A stretch of 64,000 nt of DNA from Eumeta japonica (Eukaryota; Arthropoda; Insecta; Lepidoptera; Psychidae), in contig BGZK01000732.1 in the NCBI GenBank assembly GCA_005406025.1, forward strand, positions 186,001 through 250,000. Direction: 5' to 3'. Below are positions 34,721 to 45,742 of this stretch, in pieces. Each line of letters opens with the position of its first letter. The stretch's first letter is position 1. The notes under the pieces were generated by a model that worked only from the letters and a program-made list of their open reading frames with translations, had not been told where the DNA came from and did no database searches. A program made the position numbers and the translations under genes.

Positions 34721-35884
34721 TATTACTGTGATAGATGTGTAACCTTTCTATTTGACTTCAGATACTCATGTAATTAAGTGAAACTTTCGAAATGGATTTT
34801 CAGTCACATTTAGCAGTACTTCGAATTGCCTTTATAATTTTAATAAGCATCTATATGATACCAGCAAAATGTGAGTTTTTAGTAATGACAACAGTTCAGC
34901 CATAAAGGCAAACACATTATTGAAATTTTAAATGCCTGAAAACGTAAAAAATTGCGTTTATTTCGGTCGTAGTATTACAACCTTTTAATGCTAAGACCTT
35001 TATTTAATATTTACTTCAATCGATAACGTCACCACATTTTTGAGCTCGTCAGTAAGAAATTATTAACGCATCATGCGTGCGAAAAAAAAATAAATTAATA
35101 ACTTCACATGAAATTTTTTTTAACCGACATCCACACTTGTAAAATACATCCTAAGATTTTACATTACTCGATTACAGTTTTGAGATAAGTTCTAGTGTGT
35201 TTTAAAATAAACTTGAAATGCAAATGTCAATGAAAACTTAAATGGTTTATTTACATTTAATTTACTTCTTCAAAAAACTTATATATTATTACAGTGTTAA
35301 TTGACTACAGCACTAGTTGACACAATTTCACAAAAAAACTTAATATCACTTAAGCCTAAAGCGTTTTCAGTATTTGGTAGCTCTATGAAGAACTTTTACA
35401 GTTATCTTTCTTTTTATGGCTGCAGCCCTTTAATTCAAAGTTTATTAGAATTGTAGGCCTTTTTGTATAGAACTGTTTAAAGATATTCCAAGTCCCTACA
35501 TAGATACATTTAAAATTATGAAAAAAAATTAAGTTATATGCTTCCCAGAAACCCCAATGAGTAAAATTACATACCCGTGAGGTCTTGTTTAACAGATATT
35601 TTAAAAGTATTATAAGTTTTTTTGACATTTAGAAAATACATGCAGCTGAATAAATATTTTTTTTTAAATTACCTTATTGGGTGTCACAAGTTTCGGTCTT
35701 CAAAGTCTTGAATCACTTTTCAGAAGGATTCGAATGAAAATAATATTATTGTACCACAAAGTACCAAGTTACTATGAAATTTTTATTATCCACGGTCATC
35801 TACTCTAAGTGCCGGCCATGAGAGAAATAAATTATTTGAATATCATAAAACAGCCATGTGAAAATACACCTAATTAAAATACAT
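34721..35884. other. AT-rich noncoding DNA
   Basis: The minus frame at 35383-35628 (81 codons) has no recognised domain. No repeat was identified with confidence. Confidence 0.45.
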
Positions 35885-36670
35885 CTTCCAAGCCAAAATA
35901 GCTAACACCAAATCCTTATAATTTCGTCGTGTCCCTCCGTCCGGCCGACTGTCCGTCCGTTCGTATGTCACGGACATTTTACTCAAAAACTACAAGATGT
36001 ATACTATATAAAGTTTGGAGTATAGGTGTCTTGTAAATGCCGCTACAATATTTCTAGTAAATAAAGGAAACAAATATTTCCTTTATTTACTTACTAGGAG
36101 AGGCACTCCATACATATAACAAAAGATGAACAAAAAAAATTGTAGCAAACGTCAAGTATGGTACATGCTTCGGCAAATCTTTAAAAAACACTAAGGTTTC
36201 TAGTCATTTTTTTTAATCAGGTGGAATATGTTCAAAAATAACCGCGCCGAAACTGACATAAATTGTGCTCCCCTTATTTTTCAAACTGTGTCCAAAAAAA
36301 ATATAAAAAAAAATTACGAATGTAACATTTAATAAACAATTTCAACGAAAATTATTTTGAATGTGACCGGATAGACGGTTTTTGAATAACTGCCGAAAAA
36401 CTGCGCTTTTCTATAAAACAACATAAATGCTATGATAATGCGCTCTTTCGCTGGTGCATTTTAATTTACACTAGTTTAATAGTAATGGTCCACATGCCCA
36501 CTTGTTTCTCAAGTTATAGATGACTAGAGTGCTTGTACCTACTTTGTGCGTAAAACATGATAAAACATGTAACAACGTATTTTTTTCATCTGTAGTGTAT
36601 TTCTTTGTAGTAACGACTACAGAACCCTACACTGAGCATGGTCCGACATGCGCTTAGTTGATTTTATTTT
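35885..36670. repeat. Repeat family B, copy 3, containing a palindrome
   Basis: It starts at ccaagccaaaatag, then tttcgtcgtgtccctccgtc, ctgtccgtccgttcgtatgt and ttttactcaaaaactacaag. It ends with acgactacagaaccctacac, tgagcatggtccgacatgcg. The layout is the same as the copies at 21.8 and 23.0 kb. The palindrome at 36054-36097 is private to this copy. Confidence 0.65.
36054..36097. repeat. 44-nt quasi-palindrome inside repeat B copy 3
   Basis: Left arm CTAGTAAATAAAGGAAA (36054-36070), loop CAAATA, right arm TTTCCTTTATTTAC followed by TTACTAG (36077-36097). The right arm has four extra bases near its outer end. The matching position of copy 2 (about 23160-23200) lacks this palindrome. Confidence 0.7.
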
Positions 36671-37639
36671 TTAAATGATTTCATTAGCTTCACATATAAC
36701 TATGTGTGTAAAAAAATATATGAATACGATTTGAATTGACATGTCGACTGGAAGCTTTGGAATTACATGTATTTCGGATGAAGATACAATGATCTGCTAC
36801 CCCCGAGTTTATATGACGATGGAACTAAAAAGTGGATATTGGAACTCTACGAAGGCTACTGATAAACCCTTAGAGTTTGGGCTTAGTTGTTAAGTTTTGA
36901 TAGTCTCATACTTCCACTTGACGATACTTTGACGATAAAGGGACAAGGTGGACATTGGAATTTTAAATTTTTAGTAGTCAACCCTTCGAGTTTGGGCTCT
37001 TTTGGTTTCTTTGGATTAGTCCAATAATATTACATATATTACGTATGTAATATAAAATACATTTACGTAAAAAAAGAATAAAATACGTTTTATAAAAATT
37101 AAGAAATAACGCTTTATTAAACTAAAAAAATGCGGTACAAAAAATCGAGATAGCAAGCTTTAATAATTTTTAGATTTTTAGCCTTCTTCATAAATTCCAT
37201 GAATTCGCTTTATCTATGTATTTACGATAATAACCTTATTTCATGAACAGACATTTAGGATTTTTTTTTCAATCTAGTTTCAATATTTCTTCCGGAATTG
37301 TGTTCTAAAAACCTATACAGTAATTCATGTAGAAGCACTAACCTTCGAATATGTGACCCTTGGAACAGCTATTTCGTATTTAATTCTAATTTTTAAAATC
37401 GCGGCAATAACTATTCTTCAGCAAATCTTAAGATTTCTACTAACGCACGTTATATTTTCGTAAATATATTAGTAAACTATTGTAAAAATGCTGAGTTTCT
37501 TTGAAAATTTCTCGTAAAATAACTTGCTTTTTTGAATTGTATATTTCTGGAAGAGTAGGTATTTTTAATATAAATAATATACTCCAAAAAAATATAATAA
37601 TATATTATTTCTACTACAATATTTTTTTTAATATAAATA
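36671..37639. other. AT-rich DNA with a short direct repeat
   Basis: Around 36830-37010 two phrases recur in order: ggatattggaactct / ggacattggaattt and accc-ttagagtttgggctt / accc-ttcgagtttgggctc, spaced about 130 bp apart. This suggests an old tandem duplication or repeat. No gene. Confidence 0.4.
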
Positions 37640-37850
37640 ATACGAATAAACCGGGCATCCGCATTGGTTTCATATGAAAAAAAGATGTTTCGATTTACAG
37701 ACCGCTATGGCCGGGACGAATGTCGTTTAGAAATCGTCTTGCTGCATTTTAGGGCACCGCCAAAACACTCGGGTACGTAAGATACCGTATCGACTACGGA
37801 ACCTTCTACCGAACATGGTACGAAGCACTTGGCTGGATATCGTTTTCATT
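37640..37850. repeat. Repeat family B, truncated copy 4
   Basis: Only the end is clear: cgactacggaaccttctacc, gaacatggtacgaagcactt, ggctgg at about 37790-37836, parallel to the ends of copies 1-3. It is 5' truncated or too eroded to follow. Confidence 0.5.
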
Positions 37851-38579
37851 TTTTCTTACAATAAATCTCTTCTTTGTTATAACATCTTTATTCGACTGAA
37901 TTCAAAGTTTTCCTTCAATCAGATAAACGGATTGTCTGACGCGGGATGGATCGTGGGGAAGCCCTAGAACATACCAAATTTAGTATTCTAAGTGTCTAAA
38001 CAGATATAACAAACACGCGACTCGGGATTCCGCGCACGGGAACCGGCAATATTTTTATCAACGTAACACGAAGATTTCACAATAGCATTTCGTATATTTC
38101 GTATATTTTCGTATATTCGAGGTTAGGCACACGTGTTTTGTTGAATCCTGCATGAAGGAGCTTTAAAACATTGTGTATGTGTAATATGAGGAGTTATTAA
38201 AAAACTTGAGACTTTGTTTGCAGTCGATTTCATTACCATGGATTATTTGTTGATAAAAGTCTTTTTTATTTTAATAAATTTAAATCATAAAACAATAATG
38301 CGAGCGTATTCTCATAATTACATCGTAACGAATTACAAGTGGCCGATATTGAGGTATTCTAAGTTATTTACAAAACCTCAGTCACTTGCGAGTCTAGATT
38401 GTGCTCGAAGGTTTTGAAACCAAATTGTTGCATTAAATTAAAAAAAAATGCTGGTCATTAAATTTTATAATATTAAGTGCCGTTTCTCAACGTCGTCCAC
38501 TCATTACGATACGATAAACTTGAGCCTTTTTTAATTCAGTATCAATAAATATGCAACAATAAATAGAAGAGAGAGTCGC
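37851..38579. other. AT-rich noncoding DNA
   Basis: A tri-repeat of TTCGTATATTTTCGTATATT lies at about 38090-38116. The 67-codon plus frame at 38214-38417 has no known domain. Confidence 0.5.
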
Positions 38580-38890
38580 GACATAACAATGGACAGATGG
38601 ACCCTTCAAAAGATCTTCACCGACCGCAGTACCCTAAGAGCGTCACGCGTTAATATGAAAATTGAGTATCTGCTCCGAGGGTGTTTAGCATTCAGGCCGT
38701 GTGACGAGCGAATTACGTCGCAACCAAAGATTGCCGCCGAAAAATTGTTGGAAGATAAAAAGGGTCCGTCGTTTTGTTAAACGGCCACCTCCGGGGTTCT
38801 ACTAAAACGGAAAACGGGCGACGGCGCTGAGAGGGGCGGGCGGGGCGAGAGGGGCGGGCGGACGCCCTGTCATAAGTACGGCGTGCTGAA
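38580..38890. other. GC-rich island 12 with the AGATAAAAAGGGTCC module
   Basis: It contains AGATAAAAAGGGTCC (38753-38767) followed by gtcgttttgttaaacgg, a near match to island 15. Downstream are two direct copies of GAGAGGGGCGGGCGG (38829-38843 and 38847-38861), Sp1/KLF-like GC boxes. A 63-codon plus frame begins at 38589 (MDRWTLQKIFTDRSTLRASR) and ends in the middle of the shared module; it has no recognised domain. Regulatory DNA is the more likely reading. Confidence 0.5.
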
Positions 38891-38913
38891 AGGAAATTAT
38901 ATGTTACCTAAGC

Positions 38914-38957
38914 ATACTATTCTTTGTATGAATTCATATTCATACAAAGAATAGTAT
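38914..38957. repeat. 44-nt perfect palindrome
   Basis: 20-bp perfect arms ATACTATTCTTTGTATGAAT and ATTCATACAAAGAATAGTAT with loop TCAT. Too perfect and too short-looped for a miRNA precursor. Probably a recent template-switch event. Confidence 0.85.
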
Positions 38958-39366
38958 CTATCAAATGTCATATTTTGAACCGAAAACGAAGCTATGGGAT
39001 TAATTTAAAACATACCGTGATTAAAAATAATAAATATAATGAATATAGGAAAGGAAAAACGTGAAACAAGCAATTAATTTATCTTCACGTCTTCTTAGAC
39101 GATAGAGTCCTTACGCTGTTCCATCTGTGATGGAAATCCTACATGTTTTAAATGTTCTGGTACACTTTTTTAATGCGGTCAATAGCCGCGACTCTTCCAG
39201 GCTGCACGTGAGGTACAAAAATTATTGTCCATTACTTTATGCTATGATTTATTTTCAACAAGTACTGTTGTGTCGTGCGACAACTAGCAGTCGAGATTTT
39301 TAGTTTACCTTGTTATATTTGGAATTAATAAAAAATACAATAGTTAATCGCATCGAAACGAAATCA
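38958..39366. other. AT-rich noncoding DNA
   Basis: Nothing recognised. Confidence 0.5.
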
Positions 39367-40190
39367 TGTCTGAAATAGTGACGTGGTTAAAACAATTCTT
39401 TGAATGGGGTATATTTAACCTTGTCCAATTTAGTCACAGAAAGACATAAGTTCGTGTGTTTGCCACTAAACAAATTGCTATATATTTCTTCTTCCCTCTT
39501 CGGAAACACTCCTCTTACCATTACATCCAATATCAGGGTCCTTAATGCCGATATTCTGAAAAGCGTTCAATTTGGTTATTATCTGCAGAGAAAAGTAAAA
39601 CTGGCTTCTAAAAAACTTATGGTGATCAATAAGAAACCATCACAGTACTTCAAATTGGACCCTCGCCATATACTTTATTAATCTGAACCAGGTTTGGAGT
39701 ACCGTTAAGATGAACTCTTACTTTAGATCATATTCGATGCCGAGCGTCTTGAATCTGCAGCGACCCCATATTGTTCGGCCAATTCGACCCGCCGGTATTA
39801 AGAAGATATGTAGATTTTCTTGTGTGTAGTTTGTTTAATATACTATGGCGAAAACTATGGAGAACTATTTAACCTTATCCTTGCTGCTGAACCTCATAAT
39901 CGTCCCGCTCGCCGGAAATATCATTAGCACCGCCTTGATGAATCGATATTCTATCAATGTACGCTTCACGCGTGCTTTTATGCCACGTACGGTAAAAGTC
40001 TGGAATGATTTATCGTTAGTTGTATTCTCAATCAATCACATGAGTTTTTCAAGAAAGGAACGCATTCCTTTCTAAAACGTTATCAACGCACTAGCGACTT
40101 CCCTGGGGTTACAGTTGTCCATGGGCGGCGGCGATCACATACATTCTCACGGCTCATATGCCCGTTAGTCCTTTAAGAACCAATAAAAAT
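39367..40190 (+). pseudogene. CR1/Jockey-type LINE 3' fragment
   Basis: The plus strand reads the C-terminal part of a reverse transcriptase: LKQFFEWGIFNLVQFSHRKT, then SSLFGNTPLTITSNIRVLNA, LKSVQF, RKVKLASKKLMVINK (39400-39681). Next comes LDHIRCRAS and DPILFGQFDP (39720-39820), and finally NVRFTRAFMPRTVKVWNDLS (39953-40012). These follow the order of lepidopteran jockey/CR1-like proteins (VSDWGRLNLVQFNPQKT, ASIGILGVDIS, STVRFTRSFLPRT..LWN). The 3' end carries the typical GTCCATGGGCGGCGGCGATC (about 40117-40136). Stops and an internal deletion make it inactive. Confidence 0.85.
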
Positions 40191-40291
40191 CAATTCCATC
40201 ACCTGTTGACTTCTGAAAATCGTGTTTATTATAAAGTATAAAAGTTAGCTAGGTATATAACGGAAATTGGTCAAAGAGAAACTTTTTTAAA

Positions 40292-40444
40292 ATGAGTTCT
40301 CAAAACGTAAATAATTGTGAATTTTCAAAGAAACGAATTTTAAATATAAAGGAAAACACAAGTCTCGAGTTCATAAAAAAATATAAACATCCGCACGTAG
40401 CACATACTATAGCTAATACTATCTTAAGGTACAAGCGGGCCTAA
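40292..40444 (+). CDS. Short frame resembling a Tc1-type helix-turn-helix start
   Basis: A 50-codon frame opens with MSSQNVNNCEFSKKRILNIK and ends with HVAHTIANTILRYKRA before a stop. The spacing of a basic helix followed by VA.TI...I.RYKR resembles the N-terminal DNA-binding helices of some Tc1-like transposases. Nothing downstream continues it, since a GC-rich island starts within 40 bp. It is either a Tc1 fragment or chance. Confidence 0.3.
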   Translation: MSSQNVNNCEFSKKRILNIKENTSLEFIKKYKHPHVAHTIANTILRYKRA

Positions 40445-40479
40445 TGGTTCATTATTCTGTTCGTGTTCTAAGAAAAATC

Positions 40480-40720
40480 GGGCATGCGAGAATAGGGCAC
40501 TCTGAACATGCGACAAGAGGGCAACGAAAAGAAGGGGCGCGCCGGGAGGAGGCGCGGCGGGGCACGCGCTAGCACGCGCCGATAGCGCTCTCATGTGTAG
40601 AATATGCTTGAAGTGGTGTAAGATAAAAAAAATGGCGCCAGGAGCGCGTACGAGAAGTCGGCCAAGCGGAAATTATATTCTAGAGAGTTCCGTAGGATCA
40701 GGTTTAAGTCCACGACGTAC
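40480..40720. other. GC-rich island 13, candidate conserved noncoding element
   Basis: It contains GGGGCGCGCCGGGAGGAGGC, gcggggcacgcgctagcacg and gccgatagcgctctcatgtg, then AAAAAAAATGGCGCCAGGAG. The word ATAGCGCTCTCAT resembles ATGGCGCTCTCAT in island 17. The GGCGCCAT-type word also matches a PHO-like core on the complement. No coding domain seen. Confidence 0.45.
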
Positions 40721-41042
40721 GTAGTGCCGTGCAGTTACTTAAGATTGTGTAAAATGAAATTTCTGGCTTTTTAACTACAACTACAATTATTGGTTTTGGT
40801 AATAAAATTGAAAAAAACTTACACATATTCATTTTTTATAATGTAAAATTAAGCAAAGTCGTAGGTAAATTGATACTATTTAAGAATGACGAAAATAAAA
40901 TACAATGATTTTATTGCAGAATTGAACTTAGCGCGCGACTTTATGCGCGCGCTTGTAATAAGTGATTATATAATAGGTACTAGTAGTGAAAGATATACTC
41001 TACAGCTCTTTAAAAACCACAGAAATGTTGACCAGCAAGTAT
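40721..41042. other. AT-rich noncoding DNA
   Basis: Nothing recognised apart from a TTATGCGCGCGCTTGTAAT word near 40941. Confidence 0.5.
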
Positions 41043-42275
41043 TGGGTTGAGGTAATTTTTTTTTTATATTTCATGTGCAAATTCAACATATTTTTTTATC
41101 ATATTTTGCCATTGTTCATGTGTTCAACAATTTTTTGACATTTTCTAGGTCGTGACATAATCTCATTGATGTAGAAATGTTCGGACTTCAGATTAAGAAA
41201 TTGGAAGAAGCATTGACAGTCCTCTCCTGATGTTAACCTAGCACTACCTAAAGAATTCGAAAGAAAGCGAAACAGGTAAAAATCTGAGCATGCAAGGTCA
41301 GGACTATATACTGCATACAACACAATTCCATTCCCAACCAAACTCTCTCAATATCTGCTTAGAGAATAAAGATGTGTGTGGTCTCACATCATCGTGGTGA
41401 AAAACCACAACCTCTGGGTTCCTCAGCTCCGGCCATTCTTTCTCTACTCCTTGCTTGAGTCTCATGGCTGTTGGAAGTAGAGATCCGAATTGATGGTTTT
41501 TTTTCCGACGATAAAAGCTCATAATGAATAATACTCTTACAATCTCACCGCACACATGGCATCAACTTATTGCGAATTAATCCGCGTTTAGCTGTAGTCT
41601 GTGGAGCTTGCTTCTTTTTAACCATGATCCTTTTCACACGTTCTTGTCGTAAGTAATTTATATCACCAGTATTATATTTTTCAAGAATGGTTCGGTTTTA
41701 TTATGTTTTAATAGAGATTCGCAAATGAATACACGATTCATTAGATTTTTTCAGTGAGCTCGTGTGAGCTCGAATATCAAGCTTTTTTGCATATTCAGCT
41801 TTTCTAAGTGGGTTAAAATTGTTTTCAGTCTATTTTCAGCTTTTCAGCTATGTCGTAAGAACTAATATGCTGATCTGGCTCTACTTATTCCAAAATGGCA
41901 TCGATTTTATCCGTAACAGCTCGACCAGAACGAGGTTCATCTTTGACGTTAAAATTAACAGACTGAAAACGCTTGAACCAGTTTTGTGCTACTCTTACCG
42001 ACGCTGCATTACGTCCATAAATGTTCCAAAAATATTTTGCTGATTGCGTCGCATTTTTTTTTTTGTAATAAAACTTCAGAATTAATTTAATATCTTTGTT
42101 AAATTTACTCATTTTGGTGGACAGAAAAACAATAGAAAAATTGCTGGACACTGTTTTTACTTTAAAATTTTTAAAATGTCTAATGTTATCAAAACTTACC
42201 AAATACAGACAGCACAACTGAAAAGATTTTACTGAAACTTTTTACTTATAAGATATAAAATACTCTTTTCCCGAC
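41043..42275 (-). mobile_element. mariner element 2, near full length, inactivated
   Basis: About 1.23 kb. The right end (rc GGGAAAAGAGTATTTTATAT) resembles that of element 1. The transposase relic starts at 42112 (MSKFNKDIKLILKFYYKKKN) and stops at 41099. It reads SVRVAQNWFKRFQSVNFNVK and RSGRAVTDKIDAILE in the DNA-binding part. The catalytic part has TGDINY, VVVFHHDDVRPHTSLFS and YSPDLACSDFYLF, so the three aspartates of the DDD triad are still in place, although stops and frameshifts separate them. The length of about 338 codons matches intact mariners. Confidence 0.9.
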
Positions 42276-42479
42276 CGAATATGTCCGTTCCTATACTTCC
42301 TCGTAACAACTAAACATAAAACCAATTTTGGTACATCGTCAGATTTGTCTTATTGGAGAAAGTGTCACTGCATATATAAAAATCCTAAAAAAACTACAAA
42401 ACGGATTACTGGCTCCAATTAATATTTATTAATAGGAAGTTCGGGTTGTCTCAAAGCTTACAGACTTATCTTTAAGCTT
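42276..42479. other. AT-rich noncoding DNA
   Basis: Nothing recognised. Confidence 0.5.
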
Positions 42480-42670
42480 TCCGAACTCGAAAATTCGAAA
42501 AACGGTTGATCTTATAGGCTATTTCTAAAATTTCGGTTACTCTCGAGCCCAAATTCTTCAGTCTTCTTACCTAACAATAAATTATTGAGTTTTGCCTCAA
42601 AAGATCGAGTTTTGTAATTTTCTTAACTCTTCAACTTCGAGCATATAGCTTTATTTAAAAAAAACCCTTT
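42480..42670. repeat. Old interspersed repeat copy, resembling 2590-2770
   Basis: Phrases such as cggttgatcttataggctat, aaattattgagttttgcctc and caaaagatcgagttttgtaa follow the order seen near 2.6 kb. Degenerate, non-coding. Confidence 0.3.
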
Positions 42671-43959
42671 TTTAATTTTAAGCTAAGGTATCTAACGAAC
42701 GCGTTGTAAGACATTAATTTGCGCTGTACCATTCGACGCAGTTTTGTTAGAGCTAAAAAGTTAAAATAGATACCAAACATTCATTCAACAAGAAATTTAG
42801 AAACTATTTTAAAACGTTCTTTTTTTCAAATTTTGTGTTAACGATATCTCAATATATATACAAATAATCAGGCAAAAGAGCTTAATAAATTTGAAAATTT
42901 ATCGGTAAAGGAATTTAAGGAATGTTCTAAAAAACATTTTTAAAACTTTTTTTTAATACGCACACACATACACGCACAACTTTTACGATTATAGGTAACT
43001 TGAAATGGCAAATGGTAATAAAACTGAAATTCTGAAATATTTTAATGGCAATTTTGATAAATCGCATTGTGCGACATCAATGACAGGGTTATGTTTTTCA
43101 TGCGTATCTAAGTACGTACATATGAAGGATTATTTATACTCTTGAAACGTGCCAACGGCGGGATGTATTTTCATCAATAAGGTGTATATGTATAGAGTTT
43201 TCTAAGCCATCTGACGACTGGAAGCCGGGTCACATGTGTATGAAATAATAAATGTAAAATACGACATTTCGATAAAGACTAAAAAATTGCACATCATATC
43301 GAGTGATGTATTACTGCATAAAACCATTATACAGCAATGAGATCTGTTTAAAAACTACTCAACTTGGCAGTTTAATTGATAACAATGTATCAATAAAAAC
43401 AGTTTATCTCGATGATTACAACGAGACACTTCATTGGCATCGCTGATGATGGAAAGGCAGCTCTAGTATATTGTTAAAATAGAAATAAGGATTTTTAAAA
43501 ATGCACGTGCTTTATACGACGTTCGGTTACTTCAAAAATGAAGTCAATGACAAAAGGAATGAAATAAAAACCAAAATCCGTACCACAACAATATTTATTA
43601 ACTAGGTACATATAAATTGTGATTTATTCCCAATTTTTTTAATTTTCGAGAAATTCGAGGAAAAAAGAAATACATATTTTTTTTTAATAATAAATAAATA
43701 AATTGATACGTAAAAATTAAAGTTTTTGGTCGCTACAAACCAATATTAGTACACCCATTCAGATTCATCGGAAGTCGTAAGTCGTGAAATGGTCATTTAA
43801 AAAAATCCATAGTTCCAAAAATTGTTTTATTTAAAAAATGAGAACGTCACTTCAGATACGTAAATCTTTATATAGATAAAGAAATATCTGAACAGTTTTA
43901 AAAGTGCTTTATAAAAACCTTTTAACACATCTATTTTTAACGTTTTACTTTTGCGTTTT
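42671..43959. other. AT-rich noncoding DNA
   Basis: An alternating CA-rich patch (acgcacacacatacacgcac) lies at 42959-42978. No gene-like frame. Confidence 0.5.
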
Positions 43960-44135
43960 TCTAAAAAAATTATCAATATTTTTCATCGTCACTTAATACT
44001 TATTAATATTTCCCTTTTAACATCTCAGTTACTTACCCAGACTTATAGCTCACGATACCGAAACAAATTTGCACTTTCGCTGTAAATGGGGCCCCTATAT
44101 TCAAGCGATCGAGAAAACATTCTCAAATATCAAAA
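43960..44135. repeat. Interspersed repeat family A, copy 2
   Basis: It runs from attatcaatatttttcatcg through cacgataccgaaacaaattt and gctgtaaatggggcccct to gagaaaacattctcaa, parallel to 4398-4562. Confidence 0.5.
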
Positions 44136-44509
44136 TAAAAAAGAAGCCGACCGCGTAAAAGTGAGCTAAAATGATAAAAAGGAGATCATACAAATAGTCA
44201 CCCCATCAAATATGACAAATATTTGCAGTCGAAAGCATCATATTAATATTTTACTTATTCGGCATGACTTTTTCAACATGTATGCCTCTGGCGAATATTT
44301 GTTATATTTAATTGGATTCCACATCGTCTTGTTTCCATTTAGATAACTTTTACCCCATTAGGCTTTAATGTTTTTTCACTTAATTTTGACGAGCATTAAC
44401 GTTTCAATTAATTCTTGTACATAAAATGTATTAAATCCTTGAAAGTCGTGTGATTTTGTTTGTAGATTTATTAAAATGTTATTCTATACGTACAGCATTT
44501 GAATGTCAT
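44136..44509. other. AT-rich noncoding DNA
   Basis: Nothing recognised. Confidence 0.5.
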
Positions 44510-44670
44510 CGTCAGGAGCGCAGACGTAAATGTTGCGATGCACTTATCGTCATCGCCAAGCAGAGATGTAGCGAGAACTGCAGGCGTTTGAACTGGGAGG
44601 GGTAAATGGTGGGGGTCAAAGTTATACAAGGGATACAAACATCTCGGCACCCGCGCCCCTCCAGGATGTT
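44510..44670. other. GC-rich island 14, candidate conserved noncoding element
   Basis: A moderate-GC patch (gtcaggagcgcagacgtaaa, ttatcgtcatcgccaagcag, gcacccgcgcccctccagga). It shares a CGCCCCTCC word with island 15. No coding signal. Confidence 0.35.
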
Positions 44671-45298
44671 ATTTCTGTGAACAGTTTACACGCAGTCAAG
44701 TAAGTTTTGGACTTAAATTTCTCATAAGGTTTGTGTACCAATAGTTTGGCACAAAAGTTTTAATCTCGATTCGCGTGCTACGAGAGCAAACGCGTTCAAG
44801 GAATTCGAAAATTCCGTATTAAAATAGGCAACATGTTCCCGATTCATCCCACAATTGATGGTTAAATACTTTTGGATGTGTCTGTAAATAAAACGAAACT
44901 CTCATTTATTAATAATTAAAACTGAGTCGTCTTTAGCTACGATAGTAACTATGTTATGGAAGCGGAAAATAAACTTATTAGTAAAAAAGAGTTTTGTTTA
45001 ACTCAATTTACTGGCAAGCATTTAAATGCTAAAGATTCATCTAGATCGATTTAATACTTTGCGCTATCGATTTATCAAAAAGTCTCAAATAAAAATGAAG
45101 TATAGCGCACCAACTGAGCAAAACAGACTTACTCGTGGCTAACTTTAAGTGTCTATATCAAGAGGTCTTAAATGAATAATTTACTAAATGATATGGATAA
45201 AATTATATTTATAACAATTTACAGTGCCTTAAATGCAATCTTATTAAATAGCTCATAATGGTGGACTACTTTTACATTTATTCATAACTAAATCAAAA
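44671..45298. other. AT-rich noncoding DNA
   Basis: Nothing recognised. Confidence 0.5.
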
Positions 45299-45742
45299 CT
45301 TATTAGCCCTTGTATTATGTGAGGTGTTAATTCGCGGAAATCTATAGTAGACGCTTGCCTGCAACATGCATTAACATGCAGCATGCAACCCACCGCTGAC
45401 CCTCGAATCTGCCTCTCCACTACGAATCTCTATTCAATTGATTGAATATTGATTCCAGAGGATTGAGAGATCTCGAACACCTAAGCAAGTGTTATTTATT
45501 TTTATAATTATCTTATTCCGCTAACTGTTAAACTGTCAATTCTACGTACGTTTCATGCCAACCAGGCACATCCTCAGGAAATTGCCGACAGTCACATCCA
45601 CCAAGGTGCAAGGAGCGTTAAAACAACCAACACAACCTCGTTAAGCGGGCCGCTGAAATGCAATGACAAAGATTCGAGGGTCAGCGGTGGGTTGCATGCT
45701 GCATGTTAATGCATGTTGCAGGCAAGTGTCTTATTAGCCCTT
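45299..45742 (-). mobile_element. Penelope-derived foldback element with target-site duplication
   Basis: Two 61-bp inverted arms, 45350-45410 and 45670-45730, differ at one position (GACGCTTGCCTGCAACATGC... versus its complement). They flank 259 bp, most of which (45459-45670) matches the terminal region of the Penelope-like remnant at 26.7-26.95 kb. A 13-bp direct repeat CTTATTAGCCCTT brackets the unit (45299-45311 and 45730-45742), with a 38-bp extra segment between the left copy and the left arm. GACGCTTGCCTG equals the last codons (DACL) of the Penelope-like ORF. Penelope-like elements are known for complex, partly inverted terminal repeats with a short extra tail, so this looks like a solo terminal unit. 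Confidence 0.75.
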
